Below are positions 26,219-35,517 of a stretch of DNA of 64,000 nt, piece after piece. The DNA is taken from the NCBI RefSeq assembly GCF_009761675.1, contig NZ_QUZH01000013.1:34996-98995 (forward strand), written 5' to 3'. The translations under genes were made by a program, and so were the position numbers. Each line of letters begins with the position of its first letter. Position 1 is the stretch's first letter. The stretch is from Bhargavaea sp. CC-171006 (lineage in GTDB: Bacteria > Bacillota > Bacilli > Bacillales_A > Planococcaceae). The notes below the pieces were generated by a model. It made no database searches, was not told the origin of the DNA, and saw only the letters and a program-made list of their open reading frames with translations.

Positions 26219-29200
26219 TTATTCTTCATTAAATGTTTCTTTCATGATCTCGTATGACTGCTTGAGCCGTTCCTCTGATTCCGGGAGATCCCAGTCATCC
26301 CATGAGTATCCTTGGAGTGCTCCGATTTCTTCTTGATCAGCCTCCGGCAGCGAATCGATCACTTCTCCCTCTTCTCCGACCATCAACACACCCAAACCAA
26401 TTTGATTGATAAAGGCACTGGCTGATTCCCCTTCTTCGGCGAGATTTCCCATGAACTCTTTCTTGCTCGGGTCCTTCGACTGAAGCAGCAGCCAGGGAAG
26501 ACGCAGTTCGATTACGCCGTTCCCTTCGTAATAATCAGCCAGAGAATCATAATCATGGGACTCCGGATTACCGTTGCCTTCACGCAACTTCCCTGTCTCA
26601 TAAGCCGTAAAAGGAATGGTCCGGCCTTCGTTTGCAACCTGATATTCCTTGTTGAGAACGTATTCGACCGGAATGAACCGGCCACTGTCATTCACCCGCT
26701 CGACATCCGGGATCATGCCGAGTTTTTTCCCATATAGATAGTGATGGAAATCATAGTAAGGATCGATCAGGAGCCTTGATTCTTCGCCATTCAGATTTGC
26801 GATAAACTCCAGACCGTCTGCAAATTCCACACCCTTTATTCCTTCAATTGACGTGTTCCCCTGATCGGGAACCGTATCCAAAAGGACGATCGGGTGCCCT
26901 TCGTCCCCGGGTTCCATATCAAGCCTCAGGTATAAATACCGCTCGTCATGATCGGCGTATAAAGCACGAATCGGTCCGTCCTCTTTCTTATACAACGGGT
27001 CCCGGCTCCAGTCCGATGCCTCCCCATCAATCTTCACCTTCAAACGGTCGAAGCTCAGGAGCCCGAACTGCTGCTCATTCGTCTGGGCATTCGACCAGAA
27101 TGGCCGCCTGTCGGGATTGTCGTAATCCAGCGTGTTCCAAGTCCTCTTGAACCATTCGTCCTGCCATGTAAATACGAGAGCGCCCAGCATCCCCTCATGC
27201 AGGATGTCTTCATACAGTCGCTTCAGTATCTCGCCCTGCTCCTGTTCTGACATGAAGCCCTGATTCCAGCCGCTCGGGTTCTCATGAGCCTTTCCGCGGG
27301 AAGCGGGAATTCCGAACTCCGCAATCAGGACAGGCATCCGGTGAGCCTCATGCAGTTCTTTCAGGTAAGCGGCATAGTTGTTCTGCTCACCGCGATGGTC
27401 ACGGAACTCCAGATAGCGGCGCTCGTAGTTCAGGAAGTCCGGGTAGTATGGATAGACATGATAAGATGCGAACATTCCGGCCCTTTCCATTTCACCCTTC
27501 GCAATAATCAGGTTCGGATCGACCGGGACAAGGTCCTCCTGCTCGGCGGATTCGGCCGGGTGATCCAGAAGATCGGTCGTCGGCCAGTTTGAAAAACTCA
27601 TCGCACGGAGTGCCCCGTATTCCTCATATTCGTAGGCAGTCAGCCACTCCATCTGCTCCGCGATCCAATATTCAAACGGCCGGGCCCCTTCTGTCCGATA
27701 ATACTTCCCGTCAAATTCACCGATTCCGTCATGTTTCTCGTTCGTCCCCTGAACCATGTACGGATACCATTCAATCCCGATCATCCATGCACTGACCCAC
27801 TGTGAAATGTCAGCATCATAAAAACCCGATGCATGGCCCGGCCGCTTCGGAAAATCCGCATTCCCATGAACGACATCCACGGCCCGATGCATCTCTTCAC
27901 GGAAATCCTTCAGATTTTCCTCTTCGAAAGCATCCAGAGACTCTTCCAGTTTCTCCTCGTTGATCCATACACCATGCATGACATAAATCGGCTCGTCATG
28001 CGATTCATTATAGGCTTTCAGTGCACGGTAAAAGCCCGGCGGGTGAAGCGTGTAAATACGGATGGTATTGGCGTTCATCTCTCCGATCATCTCGAACCAG
28101 CGTGCATATTCTTCCTCTGTGATGGCAGCCTCGCCCGGGAAGTGGCCGGGCTTGCCCATGCCGATATTCACACCCTTGACCGTGAGCGGTTTCCACTTCC
28201 CGTCTTTGAATACTTCCAGACGGTCGCCGGAAATTCTCGAATACACCCCGTCGTCCCCTTCCGCTTTCGCATCCTGCACATCTTCCGTCCCCTCTTTTCC
28301 GAATCCGTCCAGCAACGCCCCGATGATCGGTATATAAGCTGACCAATAAAACGATTGATCGGAGAAGCTATTCAGCACACGATACACTTGAGGAAGCCCC
28401 TGAATCTGATAGAAAACCGGCACCGACGGTACATCATTGTAATCTCCGGCAAAATAAATGCTTTCGGCAGCTCCCGACCTTTTCGAGACGATGGCCGCGA
28501 ACTCGGTTGGAATTCCATTCTCCCGTAGCAGGCCCTGACCTTCATCAGTCAGCCCCCAGTCATATCCGGCCAGCATCTGACCACCGTCGGCAGGCGTCAC
28601 AATATCGAACCAATAGTCATACCGTGGACTTTTATCGATGCCAAACCGTTCCTTTCCCTCTTCCGTGAAAGAAAGCCGGATGCCTTCTCCAGTGAGGTGC
28701 AAGTCGCGCTCCAGGACAACCGACTCTCCGGTCAGATCATTGACCAGCAGGAAGCCCGGACCCTCGTACTTCCAATCTTCTCCAAACTGTTTCACCAGCC
28801 ATGCCGGAATCTCATCATTTTTCCTGAAATCCAATTCATCAAAAAAACGTCCGGTCCATCCATCCCAGTCAACACCCAGACTTGACATGATCCGGTCCCG
28901 CACATCTTTTCGGGTCGGCGAGGCAAACGTGTTGTATTCGGCGATCAGAAGCAGCGGATCATCGGACTGCATCCGCTGTTCCACTGCATCCCATTCCTCA
29001 CCGGTAAGACCGCCGTCAATCTTCTCTGACCGGGCACCTGTCCTTCCTGCCCCCTCCCGCGGAAGATCTTCCTTGTAGACGCCATATGTATCCGCTATGT
29101 ACAGGACATCCGTATCCCTGTAATCCGTTGCGGAAGGGCGGATTTCATCAGTCTGCCTCTCCTCATCCGGAACAAAGCCCTCGTAGTCCAGGTCTGCTTG

Positions 29201-29401
29201 ATATGCCTTGCCGTCCGGCCGGACAATCTTCATATGGTTCATCGCCCACATCAGCCCCAGATGTTCCCGATAGGAAGCATCGGGAACCGTCTTGTCGATC
29301 ACGGTGACCGAAATCGGCCGGCTGTCCTTTGCAAACCAGAGGATGACCGGCAGAATCAGGACAATCAGTGCCAGAGCGACAATCAGATAAAACTTCTTCA
29401 T
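26219..29401 (-). CDS. Large membrane-anchored glycoside hydrolase-like protein
   Basis: 1060 residues. One N-terminal membrane helix (4-24) exports the rest. Residues of about 30-390 form an alpha/beta region of unknown type (ISVTVIDKTVPDASY ... DVLYIADTYGVYKED). About 400-800 is a TIM-barrel glycosidase domain of the GH2/GH5 clan A look: VKGVNIGMGKPGHFPG, NANTIRIYTLHPPGFY, a likely nucleophile Glu in LIAEFGIPAS, and VFTWQDEWF. About 830-1050 is a beta-sandwich (YLYLRLDMEPGDEGHPIV). The start overlaps the glycosyltransferase stop by 4 bp. Probable role: trimming or releasing the polymer made by the neighbours. The exact GH family needs a profile search. Confidence 0.75.
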   Translation of the reverse strand: MKKFYLIVALALIVLILPVILWFAKDSRPISVTVIDKTVPDASYREHLGLMWAMNHMKIVRPDGKAYQADLDYEGFVPDEERQTDEIRPSATDYRDTDVLYIADTYGVYKEDLPREGAGRTGARSEKIDGGLTGEEWDAVEQRMQSDDPLLLIAEYNTFASPTRKDVRDRIMSSLGVDWDGWTGRFFDELDFRKNDEIPAWLVKQFGEDWKYEGPGFLLVNDLTGESVVLERDLHLTGEGIRLSFTEEGKERFGIDKSPRYDYWFDIVTPADGGQMLAGYDWGLTDEGQGLLRENGIPTEFAAIVSKRSGAAESIYFAGDYNDVPSVPVFYQIQGLPQVYRVLNSFSDQSFYWSAYIPIIGALLDGFGKEGTEDVQDAKAEGDDGVYSRISGDRLEVFKDGKWKPLTVKGVNIGMGKPGHFPGEAAITEEEYARWFEMIGEMNANTIRIYTLHPPGFYRALKAYNESHDEPIYVMHGVWINEEKLEESLDAFEEENLKDFREEMHRAVDVVHGNADFPKRPGHASGFYDADISQWVSAWMIGIEWYPYMVQGTNEKHDGIGEFDGKYYRTEGARPFEYWIAEQMEWLTAYEYEEYGALRAMSFSNWPTTDLLDHPAESAEQEDLVPVDPNLIIAKGEMERAGMFASYHVYPYYPDFLNYERRYLEFRDHRGEQNNYAAYLKELHEAHRMPVLIAEFGIPASRGKAHENPSGWNQGFMSEQEQGEILKRLYEDILHEGMLGALVFTWQDEWFKRTWNTLDYDNPDRRPFWSNAQTNEQQFGLLSFDRLKVKIDGEASDWSRDPLYKKEDGPIRALYADHDERYLYLRLDMEPGDEGHPIVLLDTVPDQGNTSIEGIKGVEFADGLEFIANLNGEESRLLIDPYYDFHHYLYGKKLGMIPDVERVNDSGRFIPVEYVLNKEYQVANEGRTIPFTAYETGKLREGNGNPESHDYDSLADYYEGNGVIELRLPWLLLQSKDPSKKEFMGNLAEEGESASAFINQIGLGVLMVGEEGEVIDSLPEADQEEIGALQGYSWDDWDLPESEERLKQSYEIMKETFNEE

Positions 29402-30819
29402 TCAGACATCCCCTTTGTTGCGCCGACACGCTCCATGTCCCCCCAGGAACGGATGCGGAACATGGATCGGACAAGCCCTTCGACTCGCCAAAACAGGGTC
29501 AGCGGCTTGTACCAGACAACTTCCGTGAGTGACAATGCCATCATGCGCAGCACATCCCGTTGTTTCGGAAAAGCATTCAAACTCCAGGACTCCAGCAGCA
29601 CGGAGCCGATCGAGAAGACGGTGCCATACAGGATGAACAGCAGCATGAGCAGCACTGCATATTCGTAATAAATGCCGCCCATGAAGAATGCGGCAATCAC
29701 ATACAGATAGCCGCCCAACTCAATCAGCGGCCCGAGACATTCAACCAGCCAGAAATAAGGGATAGACAGCATTCCGACACTGCCATACTTCGGATTCAGC
29801 GTCATCCCCCTGTGCCGCCAGAGGCTCTCAAGCAGCCCCTGATGCCATCGCCTCCTCTGTCTTCGCAGAACAGCGAGTGACTGCGGTGCTTCCGTCCAGC
29901 AGACCGGATCGGGCACAAATTCCACCCTTGCATCCATGTTCTTGTCCTTGATGAGCCGCTGGATTTTCACGATCATTTCCATGTCTTCGCCAATCGTCTC
30001 CGTATTATAGCCGCCGGCTTCAAAGGCGTATTTCTTTGAAAACACGCTGAAAGCACCCGAAATGATGAGCACCATGTTCAGCCTGCTCAAGGCAATCCGC
30101 CCCATGAGAAAGGCCCTCAAGTATTCGACAACCTGCATCACGACGAGCGGGCGTCCCGACAGCCGGATGTCTGAAACGACGCCATGGTCAACGGCCATCC
30201 CATTGACAATCCTGACATTCCCGCCCGCGGCAACGACTTTGCCGTCCGAAGTCATAATCGGCTTCATGACCCGAAGAAGAGAATTCCCATCCAGGATCGA
30301 GTCACCGTCAATCGTACAGAAATACGGATAACGCGCAAAATTGATCCCTACATTGAGCGCGTCTCCTTTCCCTCCGTTTTCCTTTTTGATCAGCCAGAGA
30401 TTCGGATGAACCTGGGAACGGTATACGGCCCGTACCTGCCTGGTATCCAAACGGGATTCGGTAGGCTTTTCAGCCCGCACCATGTCAAATTGGCGAATGA
30501 CCACCTCCGCAGTCCTGTCTGTCGAACCGTCATCGATCACGAGCAACTCAGTTTGGGGATAATTCAGGTTGAGGAGCGAGTGAATGCTTCCGACCACACC
30601 GGCCTCCTCGTTATAGGCCGGCACCAGAACCGTGACCGGCTTGGAATAAAAGGCATCGATAAATTGGTCATCGAGCTCACGGCGGTCAAGGCGGCGCTGG
30701 CGCTTCAGGTCGAGGAAAGCGAACAGGAACATTCCGCTGTAAGCCAGGATCACAATGGTCATGTATGTAAAAATGACCACTCCAAAAAACTTCATTACCC
30801 ATTCCATTACATTTTCCAT
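29398..30819 (-). CDS. Processive family 2 glycosyltransferase
   Basis: 473 residues. Membrane helices at about 11-36 and in the C-terminal third; the GT2 domain has VTVLVPAYNEE, VIDDGSTD (UDP binding), TIDGDS (DxD), the acceptor motif GEDMEM, and the processivity motif RRQRRRWHQG. It resembles NodC/HasA/BcsA-type synthases, which polymerise and often extrude the chain. This copy is intact, unlike the second GT2 in the locus. It is coupled to the glycosidase gene by a 4-bp overlap. Confidence 0.88.
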   Translation of the reverse strand: MENVMEWVMKFFGVVIFTYMTIVILAYSGMFLFAFLDLKRQRRLDRRELDDQFIDAFYSKPVTVLVPAYNEEAGVVGSIHSLLNLNYPQTELLVIDDGSTDRTAEVVIRQFDMVRAEKPTESRLDTRQVRAVYRSQVHPNLWLIKKENGGKGDALNVGINFARYPYFCTIDGDSILDGNSLLRVMKPIMTSDGKVVAAGGNVRIVNGMAVDHGVVSDIRLSGRPLVVMQVVEYLRAFLMGRIALSRLNMVLIISGAFSVFSKKYAFEAGGYNTETIGEDMEMIVKIQRLIKDKNMDARVEFVPDPVCWTEAPQSLAVLRRQRRRWHQGLLESLWRHRGMTLNPKYGSVGMLSIPYFWLVECLGPLIELGGYLYVIAAFFMGGIYYEYAVLLMLLFILYGTVFSIGSVLLESWSLNAFPKQRDVLRMMALSLTEVVWYKPLTLFWRVEGLVRSMFRIRSWGDMERVGATKGMSE

Positions 30820-30872
30820 CCTGTTCGCTTCCTTTCACAGGCTGATCGTTTATTTTTATCAGTTTGTATTAC

Positions 30873-31850
30873 TTAACGCAGGACCGCCATTTTCCCTTCG
30901 GGGGAACGTTGCCTCACTGACAATGCGCGGATTTCTTCCCGGACCAGCCAGGATGGATCATCGCGCATGCGGGAGGCATAACGGGCGGCCTCATCCGCAG
31001 GAACTCTCCGGAGCATCCGGGCCCCGAGGAACCGCTCCTCCCAGACCGGCGAATCAAATGCACGCTCAAGAATCCGGTCCGGTGTCCGGATGCCGAATGC
31101 ATCGATTGCCCGGAGTACACGAATTCTGATCTCCGGATCAGAACTGTCCAATAGCTCTTCCAGGAACCGCAATCTCATAAGATCCTGTCGCATTCCGAGC
31201 ACTTCAATCAATCCGTACTGCAGAACGGGAGCAAGTTTGCCGAACATCGCGACAGTCTCGTTAAATACATGTTCCGGCATGAGGAAAAACAATTGGCGTG
31301 CCTCATACTCGGACAGATCACCAAGACGTGTTGCATTCCTTTCCATAAAGCCGTCCGGACGGAATTGCAGGTCGATCAGATGCAGTTGAAACCGCTCATC
31401 GGCAGTGAGTTTTTTGCGTTCGAGTCTGCGCACATCGCCGATGAGGCTTTCCATGCCGAAGTCTTCGATCCGGTAGAGGGCGTTCATCCGTTCGCTCCAG
31501 TTCCGGCTCTTCAGCTTCTTCCGGTAAAACGGTGCCAGATGAACATCGGCAAATTCCTGGATCCTCTCCTTGATTTTGTCTCCCGAGACGTTGGTCAGGT
31601 AAGCACGGAAGATCTCTTCAACAGCGGCAAGTTCCGCTTCATCACTCGGCACCAGTTCTTGCGATGCAGTTTCAATGCCCCGAAGAACCTGATACCACCT
31701 TTTACTATTACGTAACAGATAGGAATCCGCCTTTTTCATTTTTCTTTCTTGTGAATCACGGGCGGCGAATAGATAGACGGTCATCACAGCCAAAACCAGG
31801 AACAGCAGCATCACCCCGAAAAACACAGCGGTCACCGGTACGCCGATCAT
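30873..31850 (-). CDS. Membrane-anchored HEAT-repeat-like protein
   Basis: About 325 residues: a membrane helix at the N-terminus (VTAVFFGVMLLFLVLAVMTVYLF), then an all-helical region with HEAT-like repeats, best seen as LRFLEELLDSSDPEIRIRVLRAI and FLGARMLRRVPADEAARY. ATG 31850 overlaps the upstream stop as ATGA with GAGG eight bases before it; ATG 31856 is also possible. Probably a scaffold for the synthase complex; function inferred from context only. Confidence 0.75.
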   Translation of the reverse strand: MIGVPVTAVFFGVMLLFLVLAVMTVYLFAARDSQERKMKKADSYLLRNSKRWYQVLRGIETASQELVPSDEAELAAVEEIFRAYLTNVSGDKIKERIQEFADVHLAPFYRKKLKSRNWSERMNALYRIEDFGMESLIGDVRRLERKKLTADERFQLHLIDLQFRPDGFMERNATRLGDLSEYEARQLFFLMPEHVFNETVAMFGKLAPVLQYGLIEVLGMRQDLMRLRFLEELLDSSDPEIRIRVLRAIDAFGIRTPDRILERAFDSPVWEERFLGARMLRRVPADEAARYASRMRDDPSWLVREEIRALSVRQRSPEGKMAVLR

Positions 31851-32671
31851 GACCATAACCTCGTGAGCAGCCGTTTGACCTGAGCCTCAAACAGCCTGAG
31901 GTTGAACGGTTTGATCAGATAACCATCAGCGCCGCTCTCATAGGCATAGGTCATGTCCTCTTCCGAATTCCTGCGTGTCATCATCAGAATCGTGAATTTC
32001 CCGTCGTTCGGAAGGGAACGGAGTGTATGCAACACATCCAGTCCGTTCTGTCTCGGCAGCAGATCATTCATGACAACCAGATGGGAATGGGCTGACGCCG
32101 TCCATCCCGATTGAAGAAATGACCGTCCGTCACCAAATGTTTTCACTTCAAGCCGTACTGCAGGCGTGTCCAGTTGTCCAAGCGCCATGCCAAGCACATC
32201 ACGAAACAGCGGATCCGGATCAAGGACACTCACCTTAACCTCCTCCTCCGGACGTTGACTCACAGGGGCCATGAACGTTATAGCTCCCTCTTCACGATCG
32301 ATTGCCGATTGCATGTCTTCGATTGAAGCCCGAAGTTCCGTATCCGGATGAAAGATTTCGAGAACAGCCGCTTTGATTTCTCCCGTTTCCCGGAACAGAC
32401 GGTTCAGGAAACTTCTTGCTTCATCCGCTCCGCTCATAGGCAACAGCACGCCCCGCTCGTCCTGGCGGTCCGTTTCAAAAAGCACATCGGTCGAACGGAC
32501 CAGGCTTTGGAGACGGAAAGCCGTTTCTGAAGCTGTTTCACTCTCTGCACGGATCAGGACCATCACCATGACACGTCGTCCCCGCAGGGCATTTGCTTTC
32601 AGCAGGTCAAAAACATATTGTATGTATGGCTCTTTCAGAACTGCCTGTGTCCCCGCTTTATTCGGTACCAT
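31847..32671 (-). CDS. Pseudo-receiver response-regulator-like protein
   Basis: 274 residues. The first 130 residues look like an eroded GGDEF-type domain (RRVMVMVLIRAESET, LVRSTDVLFETD, AAVLEIF) without the signature. Residues of about 150-274 are a receiver domain: VSVLDPDPLFRD (acidic pocket), then LVVMNDLLPRQNGLDVL, where the phospho-acceptor position reads Asn, LMMTRRN (Thr) and YLIKPFN (Lys). With Asn at that position normal phosphotransfer is unlikely. First gene of exopolysaccharide unit 1, so it probably senses another signal or acts structurally. Good site GGGAGGGAAG before ATG 32671. Confidence 0.75.
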   Translation of the reverse strand: MVPNKAGTQAVLKEPYIQYVFDLLKANALRGRRVMVMVLIRAESETASETAFRLQSLVRSTDVLFETDRQDERGVLLPMSGADEARSFLNRLFRETGEIKAAVLEIFHPDTELRASIEDMQSAIDREEGAITFMAPVSQRPEEEVKVSVLDPDPLFRDVLGMALGQLDTPAVRLEVKTFGDGRSFLQSGWTASAHSHLVVMNDLLPRQNGLDVLHTLRSLPNDGKFTILMMTRRNSEEDMTYAYESGADGYLIKPFNLRLFEAQVKRLLTRLWS

Positions 32672-32761
32672 CCGCTTCCCTCCCTTTCTCTATTACTCCA
32701 CTACCCCGCCGGACAGGAAAAATATCTATTAGGCGGAATAAAGTTCCTTATTATTCCCAAT

Positions 32762-32790
32762 ATCATATAAATCCCGCCCACAATCGGCAA
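32762..32790 (-). promoter_or_regulatory. SigA-type promoter of exopolysaccharide unit 1
   Basis: Minus strand TTGCCG at 32785-32790 (-35) and TATGAT at 32762-32767 (-10) are separated by exactly 17 bp, about 90 bp before the first start codon. Matches are 4/6 and 5/6 to the SigA consensus. Confidence 0.6.
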
Positions 32791-32887
32791 GCTTTTTTCG
32801 ACAAGTCCCCCTTCTATCCTGTAACAGGCATAAAAAATGGGAAGAAACACCTGCCACCCGACGGCACATTTTCCTGTTCTTCAGAAA

Positions 32888-32916
32888 ACAAAAAAACCGG
32901 CCCCTGCGGCCGGCTT
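32888..32916 (-). terminator. Terminator of M20 gene
   Basis: GGCCGG/CCGGCC arms (32908-32913, 32897-32902) with seven T on the minus strand after the hairpin. Confidence 0.85.
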
Positions 32917-32921
32917 CCTTG

Positions 32922-34112
32922 TTAATGAACTGCATTCAGGTAATCGATTGCAAATCCGCTCATGGCAATGATTCCCGTCGGAATCGCCCGTTCATCGAAG
33001 ACGATGCCCGGGTTGTGCAATGAGAGGTGGGTACGGCTGTCTTCTTCGTCCCTCGTGCCGAGACGGAAAAGCAGACCCGGAACCTGTTCGAGGTAATAGG
33101 CGAAATCCTCGCTGCCTGTCGATGGCTCTTTCAGGTAGTCGATATTTTCCTGCCCGAGGTGCTTTTTCAGTGACTGCTCGAGCTGGCCGGTCAGGTGAGG
33201 ATCGTTGATGACCGGCGGACAGCCTGCGCCCTTGAATTCGACCTCAGCCTCCGCATTTGAAGCGGCAGCGACATGGTGGGCAATTTCCTTCATGCGCTTT
33301 TTGATGTAGTCCCGGGTCGACTGGCTGAGTGTACGCACGGTTCCTGAGACCTTCACTTCAGTAGCGATGACATTATTGGCCGTGCCCCCGTCAATCTGGC
33401 CTGCCGTGATGACGGCGGGGTCGAACGGCGAAAGATTCCGGGAGATGATCCGCTGGAACAGGTCCACGACATCGCCCGCAACCGGCACGGGATCGACAGC
33501 TTTCTCAGGATGGGCCCCGTGGCCGCCGGTGCCTTTCACCATCACTTCAAACGTATCGTTCGCCGCAGTCATCGGGCCGGGGCGGATGCCGATTTTCCCT
33601 GCATCGGTCGATGGCCATGTATGCAGGCACACGGCATGGTCCGGCTTCGGATTTTCAAGCACTCCTGCTTCGACCAGCTCGGAGGCGCCGCCTGCCTTCT
33701 CTTCGGACGGCTGGAAAACAAACTTAATCGTCCCTTTCCATTCATCGCGGGTCCGGTCGAGCACCTTTGCCGCTCCGATCAGCACAGTCGTATGGATATC
33801 ATGGCCGCAGGCATGCATGACGTTCGGCTTTTCAGACGCAAACTCAACACCGGATTCCTCCATGAGCGGCAGTGCGTCCAAGTCAGCCCGAAGCATCAGG
33901 ACTGGTCCGTCACCGGCTTTCCCGTGCATCAGCCCGACTGCACCCGTCTCAAGGCCGAGATCTTGCCATTCGATTGACGTATCCCTCAGCTGATCCTGCA
34001 CGAACTTGGTGGTCTCAAACTCCTCATGGCTCAGCTCCGGATGCGTATGGATATGCCTCCGGATCCGGATCATTTCCTCTTTGATCTTGTCAACAATCGC
34101 TTGAATCTCCAT
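32922..34112 (-). CDS. M20 family amidohydrolase
   Basis: 396 residues from ATG 34112 (GGAGG 5 bases upstream; a TTG directly before it would be too close). Motifs: HTHPELSHEEFET (22-34), RADLDALPL (75-83), HACGHDIH with C102/H104, PSEE with E137/E138, GTGGHGAHPE, and SEDFAYYLEQ. Fourth M20 enzyme in the window and closest in layout to the one at 3464. Probably an N-acyl-amino acid or peptide-conjugate deacylase. Single gene; 34113-34198 holds nothing recognisable. Confidence 0.9.
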   Translation of the reverse strand: MEIQAIVDKIKEEMIRIRRHIHTHPELSHEEFETTKFVQDQLRDTSIEWQDLGLETGAVGLMHGKAGDGPVLMLRADLDALPLMEESGVEFASEKPNVMHACGHDIHTTVLIGAAKVLDRTRDEWKGTIKFVFQPSEEKAGGASELVEAGVLENPKPDHAVCLHTWPSTDAGKIGIRPGPMTAANDTFEVMVKGTGGHGAHPEKAVDPVPVAGDVVDLFQRIISRNLSPFDPAVITAGQIDGGTANNVIATEVKVSGTVRTLSQSTRDYIKKRMKEIAHHVAAASNAEAEVEFKGAGCPPVINDPHLTGQLEQSLKKHLGQENIDYLKEPSTGSEDFAYYLEQVPGLLFRLGTRDEEDSRTHLSLHNPGIVFDERAIPTGIIAMSGFAIDYLNAVH

Positions 34113-34198
34113 CAAATCCTCCGTTCTTTATGGGTTGGATTGGTATCTCCCGATAATCTTCCATTACCCTCAACCGCCCGGAGATATGTATGAGATTC

Positions 34199-34453
34199 CT
34201 ACTCTCCACTCCTGCCTTTCATCCGATCCGACAACCTGCCTTCCGCCCATTCCAGCACTGTCCCGCCTGTCCGCCGCTCCGAAGCGGCAACCCGCAGCAC
34301 ACCAAGCACTTCCTTTTCTCCAAACTCCCCGATCAGTTCAATCAGGCAGCCATAAGCAAACAGATCAAGCTGCGCAATCCTCGAATCGTAGAAAAAGAGA
34401 ATCTCGTTCACCGGATCGATCCGGTACAACCCGTCCCGTGTCCTCGGTTCCAT
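34199..34453 (-). CDS. Small hypothetical protein downstream of comK
   Basis: 84 residues starting MEPRTRDGLYRIDP at 34453, preceded by GGAAGGGG at suitable distance. A longer frame back to 34558 would run through the comK terminator and is not credible. The middle (FFYDSRIAQLDLFAYGCLIELIGEFGEKEVL) is amphipathic. No family recognised. It may be transcribed by read-through from comK. Confidence 0.45.
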   Translation of the reverse strand: MEPRTRDGLYRIDPVNEILFFYDSRIAQLDLFAYGCLIELIGEFGEKEVLGVLRVAASERRTGGTVLEWAEGRLSDRMKGRSGE

Positions 34454-34523
34454 CCAATCAGCCCCTTCCGGAATCTTTCCATTTAGATAGACTCCATTGG
34501 ATGAAAGGCGACAGTTACTGAAG

Positions 34524-34556
34524 CAAAATAGCCCCCGCTCTCCGTTGAGCAGGGGC
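34524..34556 (-). terminator. Terminator of comK
   Basis: GCCCCTGCTC (34547-34556) pairs with GAGCGGGGGC (34531-34540) with one mismatch; the minus strand continues TATTTTGC. It begins 5 bp after the comK stop. Confidence 0.75.
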
Positions 34557-34561
34557 ATGTT

Positions 34562-35107
34562 TTAGTGATCCTCGAAGTTCCGTTGTCCATCCCGCTTGAC
34601 GAGATGATAGCTTTTCTTCGGCTCCCGGATCAGGAGCATCCGGGTTTGCCTGCGCTCGACAAGCTGATATCTCAACCGGAGGGCTTTCTGGAACTGATTG
34701 TGGAAGCTGAATTGGCTGACAGGCAGCGTGACGGTGTGGCCGTTCGTAAGCGTCACGCAGGTCTTCCCCTTTTCCACCGCCTCATAGCGGTCAATGTGGT
34801 GCAGGGCAAACCAGGTACAATCTTCGCGTGAGGGCGAAGTGGTCGGGAAGAGGATGATCGTCTTCTCCCCTTCGATCCGGACGGGCGTATTATGTGTTCT
34901 TGACAGGATGTAATTGGCGCCGTCCCGCGCACCCCGAAAACTGGTTCCCTGTGTCCGAAGTGTGCGGTCAATCAGTTGCGTCGGGCTTTCCCCGACCGTC
35001 ACATACTCATCCGGCAGCAGCACCTTGGCGTGCAGGTCGCCAAATGCGTCATACTCCGGAACAATACCCATTGTCTCCTGCCCAATCAAGAACATGGCCG
35101 TTCTCAT
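34562..35107 (-). CDS. comK: ComK, competence transcription factor
   Basis: 181 residues from ATG 35107 (AAAGGGGATGGGGG upstream). It aligns well by eye with Bacillus ComK: LIDRTLRTQGTSFRGARDGANYIL corresponds to the VDRSCRFFGSSYAGRKAGTYEV block, TIILFPTTSPSREDCTWFALHH to IFLFPTLSSTRPQCGWISHVH, and TNGHTVTLPVSQFSFHNQFQKALRLR to the NGK..ELPISYNSFENQ block. ComK activates DNA-uptake genes by binding AT-rich boxes. The upstream 230 bp is AT-rich, with a possible -10 TATAAT on the minus strand near 35315, but I could not find a clear AAAA-N5-TTTT pair for autoregulation. Confidence 0.88.
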   Translation of the reverse strand: MRTAMFLIGQETMGIVPEYDAFGDLHAKVLLPDEYVTVGESPTQLIDRTLRTQGTSFRGARDGANYILSRTHNTPVRIEGEKTIILFPTTSPSREDCTWFALHHIDRYEAVEKGKTCVTLTNGHTVTLPVSQFSFHNQFQKALRLRYQLVERRQTRMLLIREPKKSYHLVKRDGQRNFEDH

Positions 35108-35423
35108 GCCCCCATCCCCTTTGATATCATTTTCACCACTTTCTTTTTCCGCAAATGCCTTGCGCACTTATGTACAACTTTCCAGCCACTTCATTCCCTT
35201 CACCTCACACCCCTCGACTAAGAAAAAGGAACCGGACTGACTAGGAAGCAAATGACCCATGAAAATCCAAATCATTGGAATAAATGAGTGATGATTCCCT
35301 TTCTGATTTCATTATAGATAATTACAATGATAAAAGTCTATCTATTTTGACAATTAAAGTTGAATATTGCTAAAAACTGTCGTTGAGCGTGAAAAGGCTG
35401 CCATGAATTAAGGCCACAATAAG

Positions 35424-35455
35424 AGCCGCCACTCAGATTTCTGAGTGACGGCTTT
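35424..35455 (-). terminator. Hairpin, likely terminator of the unknown gene at 35724
   Basis: AGCCGCCACTCAG (35424-35436) pairs with CTGAGTGACGGCT (35441-35453), 12 of 13 pairs, four-base loop. The tail is T-rich but imperfect on both strands (TTTGATTCC; CTCTTATT). It lies about 270 bp past the stop at 35724, beyond array B. Confidence 0.5.
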
Positions 35456-35517
35456 GATTCCTGCTCATTTCGGAATGATTTTACATGGCGGCGGCGGGTG
35501 ACCAGGGCTTCCGGAGG

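Noticed and set aside
35168..35345. ComK boxes upstream of comK
   Set aside because: The region is AT-rich, but I could not find paired AAAA-N5-TTTT sites with standard spacing.
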